DNA from: Zipacnadum sp036504235
GTDB taxonomy: Bacteria > Armatimonadota > Zipacnadia > Zipacnadales > Zipacnadaceae
Assembly: GCA_036504235.1 (NCBI GenBank)
Contig: DASXVN010000040.1
Coordinates: 94,996 to 158,995 of the forward strand
Direction of reading: 5' to 3'
DNA: 64,000 bases
Shown: positions 1-9,700 of the stretch, in pieces
Layout of the letters: every line of letters begins with the position of its first letter
Numbering within the stretch: position 1 is the first letter of the stretch
Translations under genes and position numbers: made by a program
Notes under the pieces: model-generated
Database searches by the model: none
Seen by the model: the letters and a program-made list of their open reading frames with translations, nothing else
What the model was told of the DNA's origin: nothing

Positions 1-548
1 CCGGAGATGATGACAGCGGGCGTGCCCAAGCGCGCGGGGGTGAAGGGGTCGCGGGTGAAGTTCAAGCGCGCGCCGCAGGGGACGCAGGCGATCACCCGCT
101 CGGGCGCCTCGACCAGCAGCCGGCTGGCAAAGCCGCCCCCGGCAGAGAAACCGGTAGTGACGTAGGGCACGTTGACCAGTTCCGGATGCCCCGAATCCTG
201 CGCGATCTGCGCCAGAGCGTGCTGCATCACCTGGAAGCTCTCGACGTGCGAGGTAAAGCCCTGCGTGCCAACAAACGCGAAGTCATGCAGGAACAGGAAC
301 TCTCGGTACCACGCCTCCCGATACAGGTCACGCGAGTCGCCGCCGGACCAGTTGCTCACCACCAAGAGCCCGCGCACGGTCGCCAGGCCCTCGGGGATGG
401 TCACCCGCACCTGCTTGAGCATGTTCTCGGCGGTCTCCTGGTAGTCGTACGATTGATACCGGCGCGTGACGGGCGCGGCTGGTTCCGCGTACGCCCCGGC
501 CCCGAGCAGCAGTAGTAGCAGTGCCACTGTCGCAAAAATGGCGCGCAT
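1..548 (-). CDS. Secreted alpha/beta hydrolase, C-terminus cut by window edge
   Basis: A minus-strand frame is open from an ATG at 548 to the left edge, giving 182 visible residues. The start has GGAGGAGA a few bases upstream. Residues 1-21 form a signal peptide (Arg near the start, Leu-rich core, AYA cleavage site), so the protein is exported. The body reads as an alpha/beta hydrolase: a beta strand LRGLLVVSNW-like segment near residue 60 and a nucleophile elbow GFSAGGGFA with Ser135. The catalytic Asp and His would lie beyond the edge. The substrate is unknown; an esterase or peptidase acting on a sugar-linked ester would fit the neighbours (inference). It is the last gene of a minus-strand run and is separated from the previous gene by a palindromic repeat. 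Confidence 0.8.
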   Translation of the reverse strand, partial: MRAIFATVALLLLLLGAGAYAEPAAPVTRRYQSYDYQETAENMLKQVRVTIPEGLATVRGLLVVSNWSGGDSRDLYREAWYREFLFLHDFAFVGTQGFTSHVESFQVMQHALAQIAQDSGHPELVNVPYVTTGFSAGGGFASRLLVEAPERVIACVPCGARLNFTRDPFTPARLGTPAVIIS

Positions 549-584
549 TATCGTCTCCTCCAGTGTTAGATTCCCGCCATTCTA

Positions 585-630
585 CTCCCCCTCTCCTGCC
601 AGGAGAGGGGGCTGGGGGGTGAGGCCTCAG
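585..630. repeat. REP-like palindromic element, copy 1
   Basis: An 11-bp perfect stem (CCCCCTCTCCT, loop GCC, AGGAGAGGGGG at 587-611) is followed by a G-rich tail ending GGGGGGTGAGG. The same stem recurs at 30039-30063 with only the loop changed (GCG), and related copies lie near 36301, 36416 and 40651. It sits between two minus-strand genes and could also act as a terminator or mRNA stabiliser. Confidence 0.8.
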
Positions 631-638
631 GCCTCCCC

Positions 639-1346
639 TCAGTATGTCTCCACGACCATCGCCGGGCCCAGGTCCTGCAGCTCCACGTCGTCATACCAGA
701 TAGTGCCGGTGGTCTCGCGTAGCTGCAGATTGAAGGCCAGGTATTTCGCGCCGGCGTCGGTGAGGAAGTCGAACTGCTCCTGCTGCCAGTCGAAGGTCCC
801 CGTCGGGGGGCGCGTCTGGTCGCCATAGTCGGGCGCCGTCCGGTAGCCCTTGCCGTTCAGCAGCGAGACGTAGTAGATCCCCTCGAGCATCGCCCCGCCC
901 CCGCCGGGCAGCACGGCCAAGCCCTTTACCCACCAGGTCAGCCGGTAGCGCCGGTTCGGCTGGATAGCAGCCGGGGGCACAGCGGAGCCCAGCGCATACT
1001 CGCCGATGTACTCGACGCAGGTGATATCCTTGGTGCTGCGGCTGGTGAGGCGCACGGAGCGCCGCCCGCTGTGCGCTACCGTCTCATCCAGGGCGATCTC
1101 CGAGGTGCCGGGGCCGCCAGTGCGGTAGGGCACCCGCATCGGTATCCACTGGCGCGGCCACAGGTTCTCCGGAATCCGCACGACGCTGACCACCTCGGGC
1201 CGCTGCCGCAGACCCTCGGGCACCTGCATGACGTCCACCCACTCCTCAAAGCCCCCATTGACGATCAGCGGCTCCGCCGCCGCCACTCGCCCGAGCGCCA
1301 CCGCGGCCACCGCCAGCAGCAGGACCCAGCGCCAGGCTGCGCGCAT
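639..1346 (-). CDS. Secreted carbohydrate-binding-module-like protein (NGGFE type)
   Basis: A 235-residue protein with an N-terminal signal peptide (MRAAWRWVLLLAVAAVALG, then AAA-E). The mature part starts with LIVNGGFEEW, the hallmark of CBM4/9-type jelly-roll domains, and ends with a beta-rich segment containing IWYDDVEL, also typical of these modules. It probably binds sugar outside the cytoplasm; no catalytic motif is visible. An upstream GTG overlaps the stop of the preceding gene, but the GGAGGT site lies directly on that GTG and 8 bases before the ATG at 1346, so the ATG is chosen. It follows a beta-galactosidase-like gene with almost no gap, an arrangement repeated at 44692-49773. Confidence 0.75.
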   Translation of the reverse strand: MRAAWRWVLLLAVAAVALGRVAAAEPLIVNGGFEEWVDVMQVPEGLRQRPEVVSVVRIPENLWPRQWIPMRVPYRTGGPGTSEIALDETVAHSGRRSVRLTSRSTKDITCVEYIGEYALGSAVPPAAIQPNRRYRLTWWVKGLAVLPGGGGAMLEGIYYVSLLNGKGYRTAPDYGDQTRPPTGTFDWQQEQFDFLTDAGAKYLAFNLQLRETTGTIWYDDVELQDLGPAMVVETY

Positions 1347-1351
1347 CCGGC

Positions 1352-4300
1352 TCACCTCCCCGCCGGCAGAACGCCCAGGGTGACTTGCTGCACGTCAAAG
1401 TCCGCCGTGGGCGAGCCGGGTTGCGACCATAGCTCGATTCGGTTGACCGAGCCCGGCTTGATCCAGGGGTACAAGCAGAGCCGCATCCGGTTCGGGAAGG
1501 GGTGCGCGTACCAGTTGAAGCCGATCGGGTGATCGTTGATCACCACGTAGTTGAGCGCTCGATTCAGCCCCTCGTTGAAGTCGAGGAAGACCTCCTGTGG
1601 CTTCCAGGTGGCGGGCGCGGTCACGTCGATCTCCAAGTGGCGGCCCTTGGCCTTCACGGGCAGGCCCACGGACGTAGAGGCCGTGTCGTCCGCGTAGAGC
1701 CTCCAGCCGCCCTGCAGGTCCAACGCCTGCTGCAGCGGCGGCTGGGCCCAGGTGAAGATGCTCCCTAAGAAGCCACCGCGTACGTTCGCCTCCACCAGAA
1801 TCGCCAGGTCGTTGGCGCCCTCGTGCACCAAGGAGGTAACGTCGAGCACCGTGTTGGGTACCCCGCCGGCGGAACTGCCGGGGCCGACCTTCTGGCCGTT
1901 CAGGTATACGGTGGGAGTGCCGATGAAGATCGGCGCATCCCACGAAGCCAGCCCCAGCAGCACCTGCCGGCCTTTCCAGGCTGCGGGGACGGGAAGGCTG
2001 GTCCGGTACAAGCCCACGCCGGCGGCAGGATAACCCGCCTCGTCCCAGAAGCCGTACGACATGTCCTTCCAGGCCCCGCCGGTCGTCGGCTCGGTGGTCC
2101 AGGCCAGATCGGTCTTCGCCGCGGCGTCCGCCATGCGGAAACGGAACTTGTCCAGGACCGGCATCAGCACCGGCGGAGGCACGAAGGGCTTGGTCTCGGC
2201 CGGAATCTGCGCCCGCGACTCGAAGTGCTGCTTCTCCGCCAGCCAGTGCGCCGGGGCGGCGCGGAAGGTCCCCCGCTCTACGCCGATCACGCGGGTCTCA
2301 TTGGGGGCGATGGTAAAGGGCGCCACTTTGACCACACCCTGCTCGTAGCTGAAAGACACCGGCGCGCCGGTAGCCATATCCACCACCCGGGGCGGCTGGT
2401 GGTCCAGCGGGAAGCTCAGGTTCAGTCCCGCCACCGGCTCGCGGCTGCTGTTCCATAGCACCATCCAGTCCTGGAGCCCGTTCTTCGTCTCCATGCGCCG
2501 CGCCCAGACGTCCTCGGAGCTGCAGTCCACGTCCTTGGTCACGCCCAAGCCCGTGAACAGATCCTGCAGGAAGTTGGTCTGGAGGCTGCCCATCGTCCCG
2601 TAGCCGTTGCCGGCCAGGTCGGATTTGCTGTACCAGAAGGACGAGCCGAGCACGATCACGCGGCCCTTCCCCAGCCGGCGCATGCCCATGGCGATGGCCC
2701 CGTCCTCCCAGCGCGCCAGGGGCACGCACTCGGCCTCCGAGGCTTTCAGGGCCACCGGCAGGTCCTCTTTGCCGAAATCGGTCCCCATCCAGTTGATCGC
2801 CACGCCGCTGCCGGCGAACTTCATCCCCGCGAACTTGGCCAACAGAGGATTGTCTTGGGCGACGGTAATCATGCCGTTTTGGCGCTCGCCGACCACCGAG
2901 AAGCCCGTGAGCTTGCTGATCGGCCAGGTGTCGGCCTCGGTCAGCGTGTGTCGCCCCGTGCTGTGCATGGCCACGAAGGTCCCGCCCGCCCGTACGTAGC
3001 GCTCAATCGCGGCGAGCAGGTCCGCGTCTATCGCGGCGTTGTTGGCGTCAAAAAGCACCGGATAGCGCGCCACCATGCCGTTGAGCACCTCGGTTTCGGT
3101 GACGTAGGCGTTGTTGTAGTGCGCTGCCTGCAGCGCCCCGCGGCCGATGTCCCAGTTGCTGGCCGCGTAGACGTAGGGGTAGTAGCGCTCGGCCCGGCCC
3201 GAATGGAGCACGGCGATAGTCGGCGTGCTGCGCACCGTCTTGCCCACCAGTTGCAGCAGGCGCTGGTTCCTCTGGAACCAGCCGGTCTTCTTCTCCCAGT
3301 CCACGTACGATTGCGCGTTGTAGACCCAGATATGGTGGCCGAGACCCTCATAGAGCAGCCAGGCAAGCTGCCGCGACTGGGCGAACTCGTCGGTCATGGT
3401 GCCGCCCTCTTCGCTGGTCATGTAAAAGCCATCGGTGTAGCCCATGCCGGAGTAGTAGCCGCTGTAGCTGCCGGCAAAGCCCCCGGTATCGTGCAGGCAG
3501 GACAGCCCGGCCTGCTGCTTCATGGCCAGAAAATAGTCGCAGAAGTTCAGCCCGCCGGGCGGCTCGAGCAGCGGAATATCCGGCAGCAGCCGCCGCACGG
3601 TCAGTGCGTCGCGCTTCCAGCTAATCAGCATGCGCTCAACGACCCAATCGCGCAGGTCTACGAAGCGAGCGTTCTGCTCCTTGCCCAGGTATGGATAGCG
3701 TCGCGGCTCCTGGCGGGTGAGGAAGACCGGGCCATAGATGACCCCCGCCTTCACCTTCAGACAGATGACGTTGCGGCCCTCGCGCATCAGCGCCGTGACC
3801 TGCATGCCGATCGGCCCGGCAAACTGCTGCTTGGGCCGGATCTTGCCCAGATACGTGCCATTCATCCAGGCCTCCACCGGCGCCTGCTGCGAGTCGAGGG
3901 TGTTGGCGACCAGATAGACCGCCGCGCCGGGGTTGTTCTTCATCCACTCCGTCGCGTCGAATTCCCGGCGGAACCACGCGGTCTTGTCGCCGCTGGGATT
4001 GGGCAGCAGGAAGAGTTGGCGCATGGAAGGCGCGAGGTCCACCGTGCTCCAGCCGGCGTCGGCTTGGTAGTCCAGCTTCCCCCAGCCCTGCGCCTCGGCG
4101 TCCGGGCTGTCGTAACGGCGCAGCCAGCCCTTCTGCAGGTTCAGCGCGCGGTCGTCGAGCTGGCCGAAGAACTCCAGGTTGGAGGGGATCTTCACCTGGT
4201 CCCAGTTCTGGTAGTGCTTGGCGTCGCCGAACCAGCGCACGCCCAGCGCGGCCAGGTCCAGCTTGCGGTCCTCCTGGAGCCAGCGCCGGAAGGCGGCCTG

Positions 4301-5344
4301 CCCGGTCACATCGTAGTCCATGAACTCGGTGGCGTAATGGTGCAACCCCAGCTCATCGCCGGGCCGCCCGCCGCCGAAGGCCCGCACGCAGGCCAGATCC
4401 TCCCCGGCTTCCTTGACCGTCTGCTGCACCATGCGCGTGGTCCAGGCCCGGGCGTAGGCGTAGGCGTCGTCGTTGGCGGTGAAACTCAGCCAGGTCCCGC
4501 CGGCCACGCCCAGCGGGGCGTAGACGGGGATATCGTTGGGGTCCACCTGCGAGATCTGCTCGGGGAAACGGTTGCGCATCCACCAGGGGGCCAGGCCGAC
4601 CCCGAGGTGCTCCATGATGGACTGCCCGTGGGAGCGGGCCAGCGCGGCGGTGTAGTCGGTCGGGAAGGTGCTGGTCGCCCCGTCGCTCACGCCGCCGAAG
4701 CCGAAGTTCATATCCCCCGAGAACAGGCCCGCGCCGATGCCGTAGGGCGCCCAGAAGGCATGGGCCTTGTCCAGTTCCTCGCGCAGATAACGGTTTTCCC
4801 ATGGCCCCTTGACCTCCTGGCCGACCACACTCATCGAGTGGAAGTACATGTCCAGGGGGCGCAGGTCAAAGTAGTCCAGCGAGCGGGGATGCGTTTTCGC
4901 GGGCACAAAGCGGGTGCTCTTGTCGGTCAGCCCCAGCATCTCCCCCGCCGCAGCGGGCGTAATGGCGGACAGCGCGTAGACGGCGCTCCCCTTCTCGGCG
5001 AGCACCAGCACTCCCGCGCCCTCCAGGGCGAAGGCCGGCGCGCCGCCCGGCAAGGCAATCTCCCGCGGCCCGGTCAGCTTATCCCAGGTATAGTCAGCGC
5101 GCAGCTTGCTCAACAGCCGGTCGGCCAGCGCCGGGCTCTGGCAGGTGAAGATCGCGACGCCATTGCCGCCGTCGGCCCGCGCGGAGAACTGCACCCGGCC
5201 ATAGCCCATCAATTCAGCGGTAGGAGCCGGCGGCCCCGACTGCGCGTACAGGTGAACGGGCGCCCCTAGCAGCAGGAGCGTCGCCACCCCCAACAGCATA
5301 ACCCCCAACCACTGCCGATATACGCCGTTGCCCTTCAGATGCAC
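1352..5344 (-). CDS. Giant secreted beta-galactosidase-like protein, family copy 1
   Basis: About 1,330 residues. The start is a GTG at 5344 with GGGAGGG seven bases upstream, followed by a signal peptide ending near HLYAQ; an in-frame start 50 codons further upstream would give an unlikely polar leader. Domain order: a small alpha/beta N-terminal domain; a GH42-like TIM barrel with a candidate acid/base Glu331 in GDEL; an inserted GH2-type sugar-binding jelly roll (about 400-560); the rest of the barrel with HDTG and a candidate nucleophile Glu645 in TSEEGG; a glutamine-amidotransferase-like trimerisation domain with STGRHTLTEADTWPISKLTG; and a C-terminal jelly-roll region. It probably hydrolyses beta-linked galactosides or related sugars outside the cytoplasm (inference). 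The overall fold assignment is firmer than the substrate. Confidence 0.75.
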   Translation of the reverse strand: MHLKGNGVYRQWLGVMLLGVATLLLLGAPVHLYAQSGPPAPTAELMGYGRVQFSARADGGNGVAIFTCQSPALADRLLSKLRADYTWDKLTGPREIALPGGAPAFALEGAGVLVLAEKGSAVYALSAITPAAAGEMLGLTDKSTRFVPAKTHPRSLDYFDLRPLDMYFHSMSVVGQEVKGPWENRYLREELDKAHAFWAPYGIGAGLFSGDMNFGFGGVSDGATSTFPTDYTAALARSHGQSIMEHLGVGLAPWWMRNRFPEQISQVDPNDIPVYAPLGVAGGTWLSFTANDDAYAYARAWTTRMVQQTVKEAGEDLACVRAFGGGRPGDELGLHHYATEFMDYDVTGQAAFRRWLQEDRKLDLAALGVRWFGDAKHYQNWDQVKIPSNLEFFGQLDDRALNLQKGWLRRYDSPDAEAQGWGKLDYQADAGWSTVDLAPSMRQLFLLPNPSGDKTAWFRREFDATEWMKNNPGAAVYLVANTLDSQQAPVEAWMNGTYLGKIRPKQQFAGPIGMQVTALMREGRNVICLKVKAGVIYGPVFLTRQEPRRYPYLGKEQNARFVDLRDWVVERMLISWKRDALTVRRLLPDIPLLEPPGGLNFCDYFLAMKQQAGLSCLHDTGGFAGSYSGYYSGMGYTDGFYMTSEEGGTMTDEFAQSRQLAWLLYEGLGHHIWVYNAQSYVDWEKKTGWFQRNQRLLQLVGKTVRSTPTIAVLHSGRAERYYPYVYAASNWDIGRGALQAAHYNNAYVTETEVLNGMVARYPVLFDANNAAIDADLLAAIERYVRAGGTFVAMHSTGRHTLTEADTWPISKLTGFSVVGERQNGMITVAQDNPLLAKFAGMKFAGSGVAINWMGTDFGKEDLPVALKASEAECVPLARWEDGAIAMGMRRLGKGRVIVLGSSFWYSKSDLAGNGYGTMGSLQTNFLQDLFTGLGVTKDVDCSSEDVWARRMETKNGLQDWMVLWNSSREPVAGLNLSFPLDHQPPRVVDMATGAPVSFSYEQGVVKVAPFTIAPNETRVIGVERGTFRAAPAHWLAEKQHFESRAQIPAETKPFVPPPVLMPVLDKFRFRMADAAAKTDLAWTTEPTTGGAWKDMSYGFWDEAGYPAAGVGLYRTSLPVPAAWKGRQVLLGLASWDAPIFIGTPTVYLNGQKVGPGSSAGGVPNTVLDVTSLVHEGANDLAILVEANVRGGFLGSIFTWAQPPLQQALDLQGGWRLYADDTASTSVGLPVKAKGRHLEIDVTAPATWKPQEVFLDFNEGLNRALNYVVINDHPIGFNWYAHPFPNRMRLCLYPWIKPGSVNRIELWSQPGSPTADFDVQQVTLGVLPAGR

Positions 5345-5444
5345 AAGCGATCCCTCCCAAGTTGTCGCATATGCCCTATTAATGGCGCCGCCAGCGCCAG
5401 GGACCACAGAAACAGCCGCCTCGTATCTCGACTCGGCACGCTGG

Positions 5445-5867
5445 CTACCTCGGTTCGCGGTCCTCGGTCTGCCGCCCCCACGGCGGACAGTCATCCAGTA
5501 GAGCCAGCACCACCACGAGGTAGATCGCCAGCGAGACCCCGCTCATCCAGGGCGCCCAGGTGGCGAGCGGCGACCAACTCGGGAGGCGCCCCAGTATCGC
5601 GTGGTGCAGGCCCAGCAGGCTCAGCGCCCCGTTGATCCCGGACTGGAACAGCACCACCCACCAGGCCCACTCGTGTCGGCGCAAGAGCGCGACCCCGGCC
5701 AACAGAAAGAGCATCAGCATCAGCAGCCCCGCCCAGAAAGGCGCGGGCGCCTGCACCTCCGCGGGCGCCGAGGCGGGCAAGTGCAGGTGCCAGGCCACCA
5801 TATAGATCCCGGCCACAATAATGCGGCCCATCCAGACCCAAACCACAATCTCAGTGCGCTTCTTCAT
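5445..5867 (-). CDS. Four-helix membrane protein, single copy of the KKRTxIxVWVW module
   Basis: A 140-residue hydrophobic protein with about four transmembrane segments. The start ATG at 5867 is chosen because the resulting N-terminus MKKRTEIVVWVWM matches the start of the upstream neighbour (MKKRTRIIVWVWI). It overlaps the end of that gene by 17 bases, so translation is probably coupled. It ends with ALLDDCPPWGR, matching the DRPPWDL end of the first repeat in the neighbour. I do not recognise a named family; a small integral membrane protein of unknown function. There is a 100-base gap before the next gene downstream. Confidence 0.7.
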   Translation of the reverse strand: MKKRTEIVVWVWMGRIIVAGIYMVAWHLHLPASAPAEVQAPAPFWAGLLMLMLFLLAGVALLRRHEWAWWVVLFQSGINGALSLLGLHHAILGRLPSWSPLATWAPWMSGVSLAIYLVVVLALLDDCPPWGRQTEDREPR

Positions 5868-6774
5868 GAGGCTGGACTTCCTCCTCGGTCGGCTCGGCCG
5901 CGGCTTCCTCATCATCGACAGTTGGCGCGGGCAGGTCTCCCGCCGCCCAACCCCGCGGCGAGTCGGCGAGCAGGCCTAGCAAGATCAGGATGCAGACGGC
6001 CGCGGGTACGCACATCGCCAAGCCTGCGGGCGCTCCATGTTGCGGCGTGACGGGCCCCTCCGACCACCAAGTCAGCGCCGCCACCAGGACCAAGAGCAAG
6101 GCCCCCAGCGCCGAGCAAGTGACCAGGACGTACCAGCCCCACGGAGTTCCTCGCAGCACCGCCAACGCGGCCAGGATGATCAGCCCGGCGACGAACGTGT
6201 TGGCCAGGATGATCCCAATCAGAACGGCCAGGGACGTGCCCGGGAAGGCGTGTCCCGAGATCCAGGCCACCGGCCCGAAACCCAGGCCCAGCCCTGCGAA
6301 CAGCCACAGCCAAGCGATCAACCGCGTGCGGGCCTCGCCGCGCCAGCGCGCGCGGTCGGCTTCGGTTGATACTGATCGCGCCGCCAGGTCCCAGGGCGGA
6401 CGGTCTCCCCACAGGGTCAAGAAGACGACAACGTTGATCACTACCGACAGCCACATCGTCCCTTGGTACCAATTGACCAACGGGTGCCGAGCGATCTGCG
6501 CAGGCAAGGCATGCCCGAGGTTGATGATCTCCAGACATCCCATTCCTGACCAGATGACCACGACCCACCAGGCCCACCGCTTTCCGCCAAGCAAAGCGAA
6601 TCCCGCGAAGACGAAGAACGCCTGGAACAGCACGCCTATTAGCAAGGAGACTACCGGAGGGGCGAAGGCGGGCCACTCGGAAGGGCGCAGCATCTGCCAG
6701 GCCACGCCGAACAGTCCCTGCAGCGCGCAGTAGGCAATCCAGACCCAAACGATAATCCGCGTCCGCTTCTTCAT
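5851..6774 (-). CDS. Membrane protein made of two copies of the 4-TM module
   Basis: 307 residues and about eight transmembrane segments. Residues 1-130 (MKKRTRIIVWVW to GDRPPWDL) and 147-270 (TRLIAWLWLFAGL to ADSPRGW) look like an internal duplication of the same four-helix unit that forms the separate 140-residue protein encoded next. An acidic tail (DDEEAAAEPTEEEVQPHEE) follows the second unit. No enzyme or transporter motif is visible. The gene begins 9 bases after the stop of a beta-galactosidase-like gene, so it is probably in the same transcript. Function unknown. Confidence 0.75.
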   Translation of the reverse strand: MKKRTRIIVWVWIAYCALQGLFGVAWQMLRPSEWPAFAPPVVSLLIGVLFQAFFVFAGFALLGGKRWAWWVVVIWSGMGCLEIINLGHALPAQIARHPLVNWYQGTMWLSVVINVVVFLTLWGDRPPWDLAARSVSTEADRARWRGEARTRLIAWLWLFAGLGLGFGPVAWISGHAFPGTSLAVLIGIILANTFVAGLIILAALAVLRGTPWGWYVLVTCSALGALLLVLVAALTWWSEGPVTPQHGAPAGLAMCVPAAVCILILLGLLADSPRGWAAGDLPAPTVDDEEAAAEPTEEEVQPHEEAH

Positions 6775-6783
6775 TCCTCCCTC

Positions 6784-9700
6784 CTAGTTCCCCGCCGGCC
6801 ACCAGGCCAGGCTGAGGCGCGGGAGTTCCTGGTCGAAGTTGCCGTTGGCCGAGGGCGCGCCGGGGGACCAGCGGAGCACGTTGGGCGTGCCGTCGCGGTG
6901 CACCAGGCCGCTTATGTCCAGCCGCCGCATGTAGGTGGGTGTGGACACGACCGTATCGTTCAGGATCAGGAAGCCCAGGCTCTCGGGCGACTCGAGGAAT
7001 ACGCGCGGGGTGGGCCAGGTCGCCGGGAGGATGAAGCTGGTCTCGGCGTAGAGGCCCTTGACCCGCTGGCCGGGCTGGCCGGGGGCGAAGACGCCCAGGT
7101 CCGCGGCGACCTGCCACGGTTGCGGCAGCGGGGTGAGGCTCACCGGCTGGGGATCGGACTGCAGGTAGAAAGCGCCGAGCACCCCGGTGGGCCGCCGCCG
7201 CTGCTGGGCCGCCGGCTGGCGACCGTCTACCTCGAGTTCCAGGAGCAGCCGACCGTCGGCCCGGGTGGGCACGATATCGGCGGAGAAACGCGGATCGTTG
7301 CGCTGGCCGATATGCGCGGCGGTGAGCAGCTTGCCGTCCACCCAGAGCCGCCCCTTCGGCTGCACGCCCCAGATCCAGTCCTCGCAGTCCAGCACCAGGC
7401 TCAGCCGCCGCCCCTGCCAGCCGGCCGGGAGCTGCACCTCCTTGCGGAAGTGGGCGATCGAGTCGTCCGCCAGCCCTAGCGCCGCAAAGGAGCCCAGCTT
7501 CACCGGCGGGGTCGTGGCGTCGGTGGCGTACGGGGGCGGCGTGTCGCCCCAGGGCTCTCCCCCGGGCTGCAGGCTCCAGCCCTCAATCAGGGGCAGCACG
7601 TACGGCGAGGGCTTCATCGGCACGGGCTGGTCCGCCGGCGGCACCGAGTCCAGCGCGTACCAGCGCTTCTCCAGCGAGCGCAGCCAGTACAGCGGCGCGG
7701 TGGCCAGATCGGCGCGCGGGGCGGCGTAGATGCGCGTCTGCATGGCGTTCAGGGTCACGTCGGGCACGGCAAAGCCGGTACCGGCGGCCTGCGTCGGGAC
7801 CAGCGGATGGCCCAACGCGGAGATCTCCCGCAACTGCGCGGGCGGCGCGGTGGCGGTGAAGGTGATCGGGAAGGTGGCCGGGGTGGCCCCGTCCTTGACC
7901 TTGGAGACCATGTATAGGTCATACAGCCCGTTCTTGCTCAGCCAGTGCTCGGCGAAGAGGTCCGCGGTGGCCGCGCTCGACTCGCGGGTGGAATCCGCGG
8001 GCACGCCGAGGCTGTCCAGCAGTTCCGCCAGGTAGGGACGCGAGGCGGCATCGGCGGTCCAGCGGCCGCCCAGGTCTTCCGCGTTGCGCCAGAAGGTCGA
8101 GCCCAGCGTGATGACCATACCCTGGCCCAGCTTGCGCACGGCGACGGCGATCTGGCCGGAGCCCGGCTCGCGCCCGACCCACTCGGCGACCACCTGCACG
8201 CTGGGGTCCTGCTTCTCCAGGCCGAGCGAGTTGCCAGTCAGGTCCTCCTTGCGCCAGTCGTAGACCATCCCCCAGGCGTTGATCTCGCGCCCGCGGAGGC
8301 TCGGCCACAGGCTCTGCTCCTGCGTGAAGCGGATCTTGCCGCCGACGGCGCGGTCCTGGTTGACCACGCGCAACCCGGTCAGCCGGGAGATCGGCCAGGA
8401 GGCCGCCTGCTCGATGCTGTGCTTGCCGGTATTGTGCAGGGCCACGAAGACCCCGCCCTCGCGCACGTACTTCTCCAGCCCGCTGACCTCCGGCTCGGTG
8501 AGCAACTCGCTCCCGGCGTCAATGGTCACCTTAGCGCGCTGAAGGAGCCGTCCGCTGAGGACATCCGGCATGTCCGCATAGTAGAAGGTGCGCCCCACCG
8601 ACTGCAGCTCGCCCCGGCCCAGATCCCAGCCCCAGGGGCCGTCAAAGCGCAGCCGCGAGGCATCGCGGATGGACCGCAGCACACTGACCGGCGGCGGGGC
8701 CTGCTCCATTTTGCCCGCGCAGCGGAGCAACTCGCGATTGGTGGCGATCCAGGCGGCGATGTCGGGGTTGTCCCGGTACTGGGTGGGGTGGAACAGCGCG
8801 TTGATGGAGTCGTTGCCCAGCAGCAGATAGAGCGTGATCATCTTCTGCATCTCCGGGGCATTATTCGGCGCGTTGCCCGGCTCGCTGCTGAAGGGCAGCC
8901 CGCGCGCCGCGGAATAGCGCGTCGGCCACGGTGCCCAGCAGCCCGCCGTCTGGCCGGTATCATGCTCGAAAGCCCCGTACTTCCGGCACAGGTCCAGCGC
9001 CATATCCTGGAAGTCGTCCGGACACATGACCAGTTGCGGCCGGCCCTGCGGATCGCCGCTGCGATTGGCGCGCAGGGCGTTCTCCAGCGAGCGCATCCGC
9101 CACCAGGCGGTGAACTCGGTGGCGTCAAACCAGAGGCGATTGAGCGTTGGGCGGGGCGAGGGGTACTCCCAGCGCCCCTGCGGCCCCAGGAAGACGTAGC
9201 TCGACACCGGCACGCCGTGCGTGTTGAGGACGAGGAGATTCTCGCCGGTTCTGAGCGCCGCGCCGATCTCGAAGCACTGGTCGTTGTCCCCGACGATGGG
9301 ATGCTCGCGGGTCAGTTTCTTGAGCGGCTGGCCGTTCAGATAAGCCTCAAAGCCCCGGCGCTGATCGCCCAGGGAGATGTGCAGGTAGGGCAGCTTCCCC
9401 GCCGCCTGGGGCGCGCTCACGGTGAACTGCTTGCGCAGCCAGAAGTCCCGGGGCTGGTCGCGCCAAGTGCTGGAGTAGGCCATGATCATTGGGTCGTCGC
9501 TGCGCGTAGCCGTCCAGCCCGCCGCGGCGGTCTCGGGCGCAAACCACTTCTCGCTGACGCCGACCTTGGCGCGGTCCACTTTCGACTCCCACGCGCCGCG
9601 CAGGTCCAAGCACGTCGCCCGGTCCCAGCCGGCGAAGAGCTTCAGGTCCGGCACCTCCACCTGATCCCAGGAGGCATAGGCGGCCGGCTCGTCGCGGTAG

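Noticed and set aside
2855..5269. A long open frame (about 800 codons) antisense to glycosidase copy 1
   Set aside because: Composition is Arg/Gly/His/Leu-rich with no recognisable domain, and it mirrors codon bias of the real gene on the other strand. Typical high-GC shadow.
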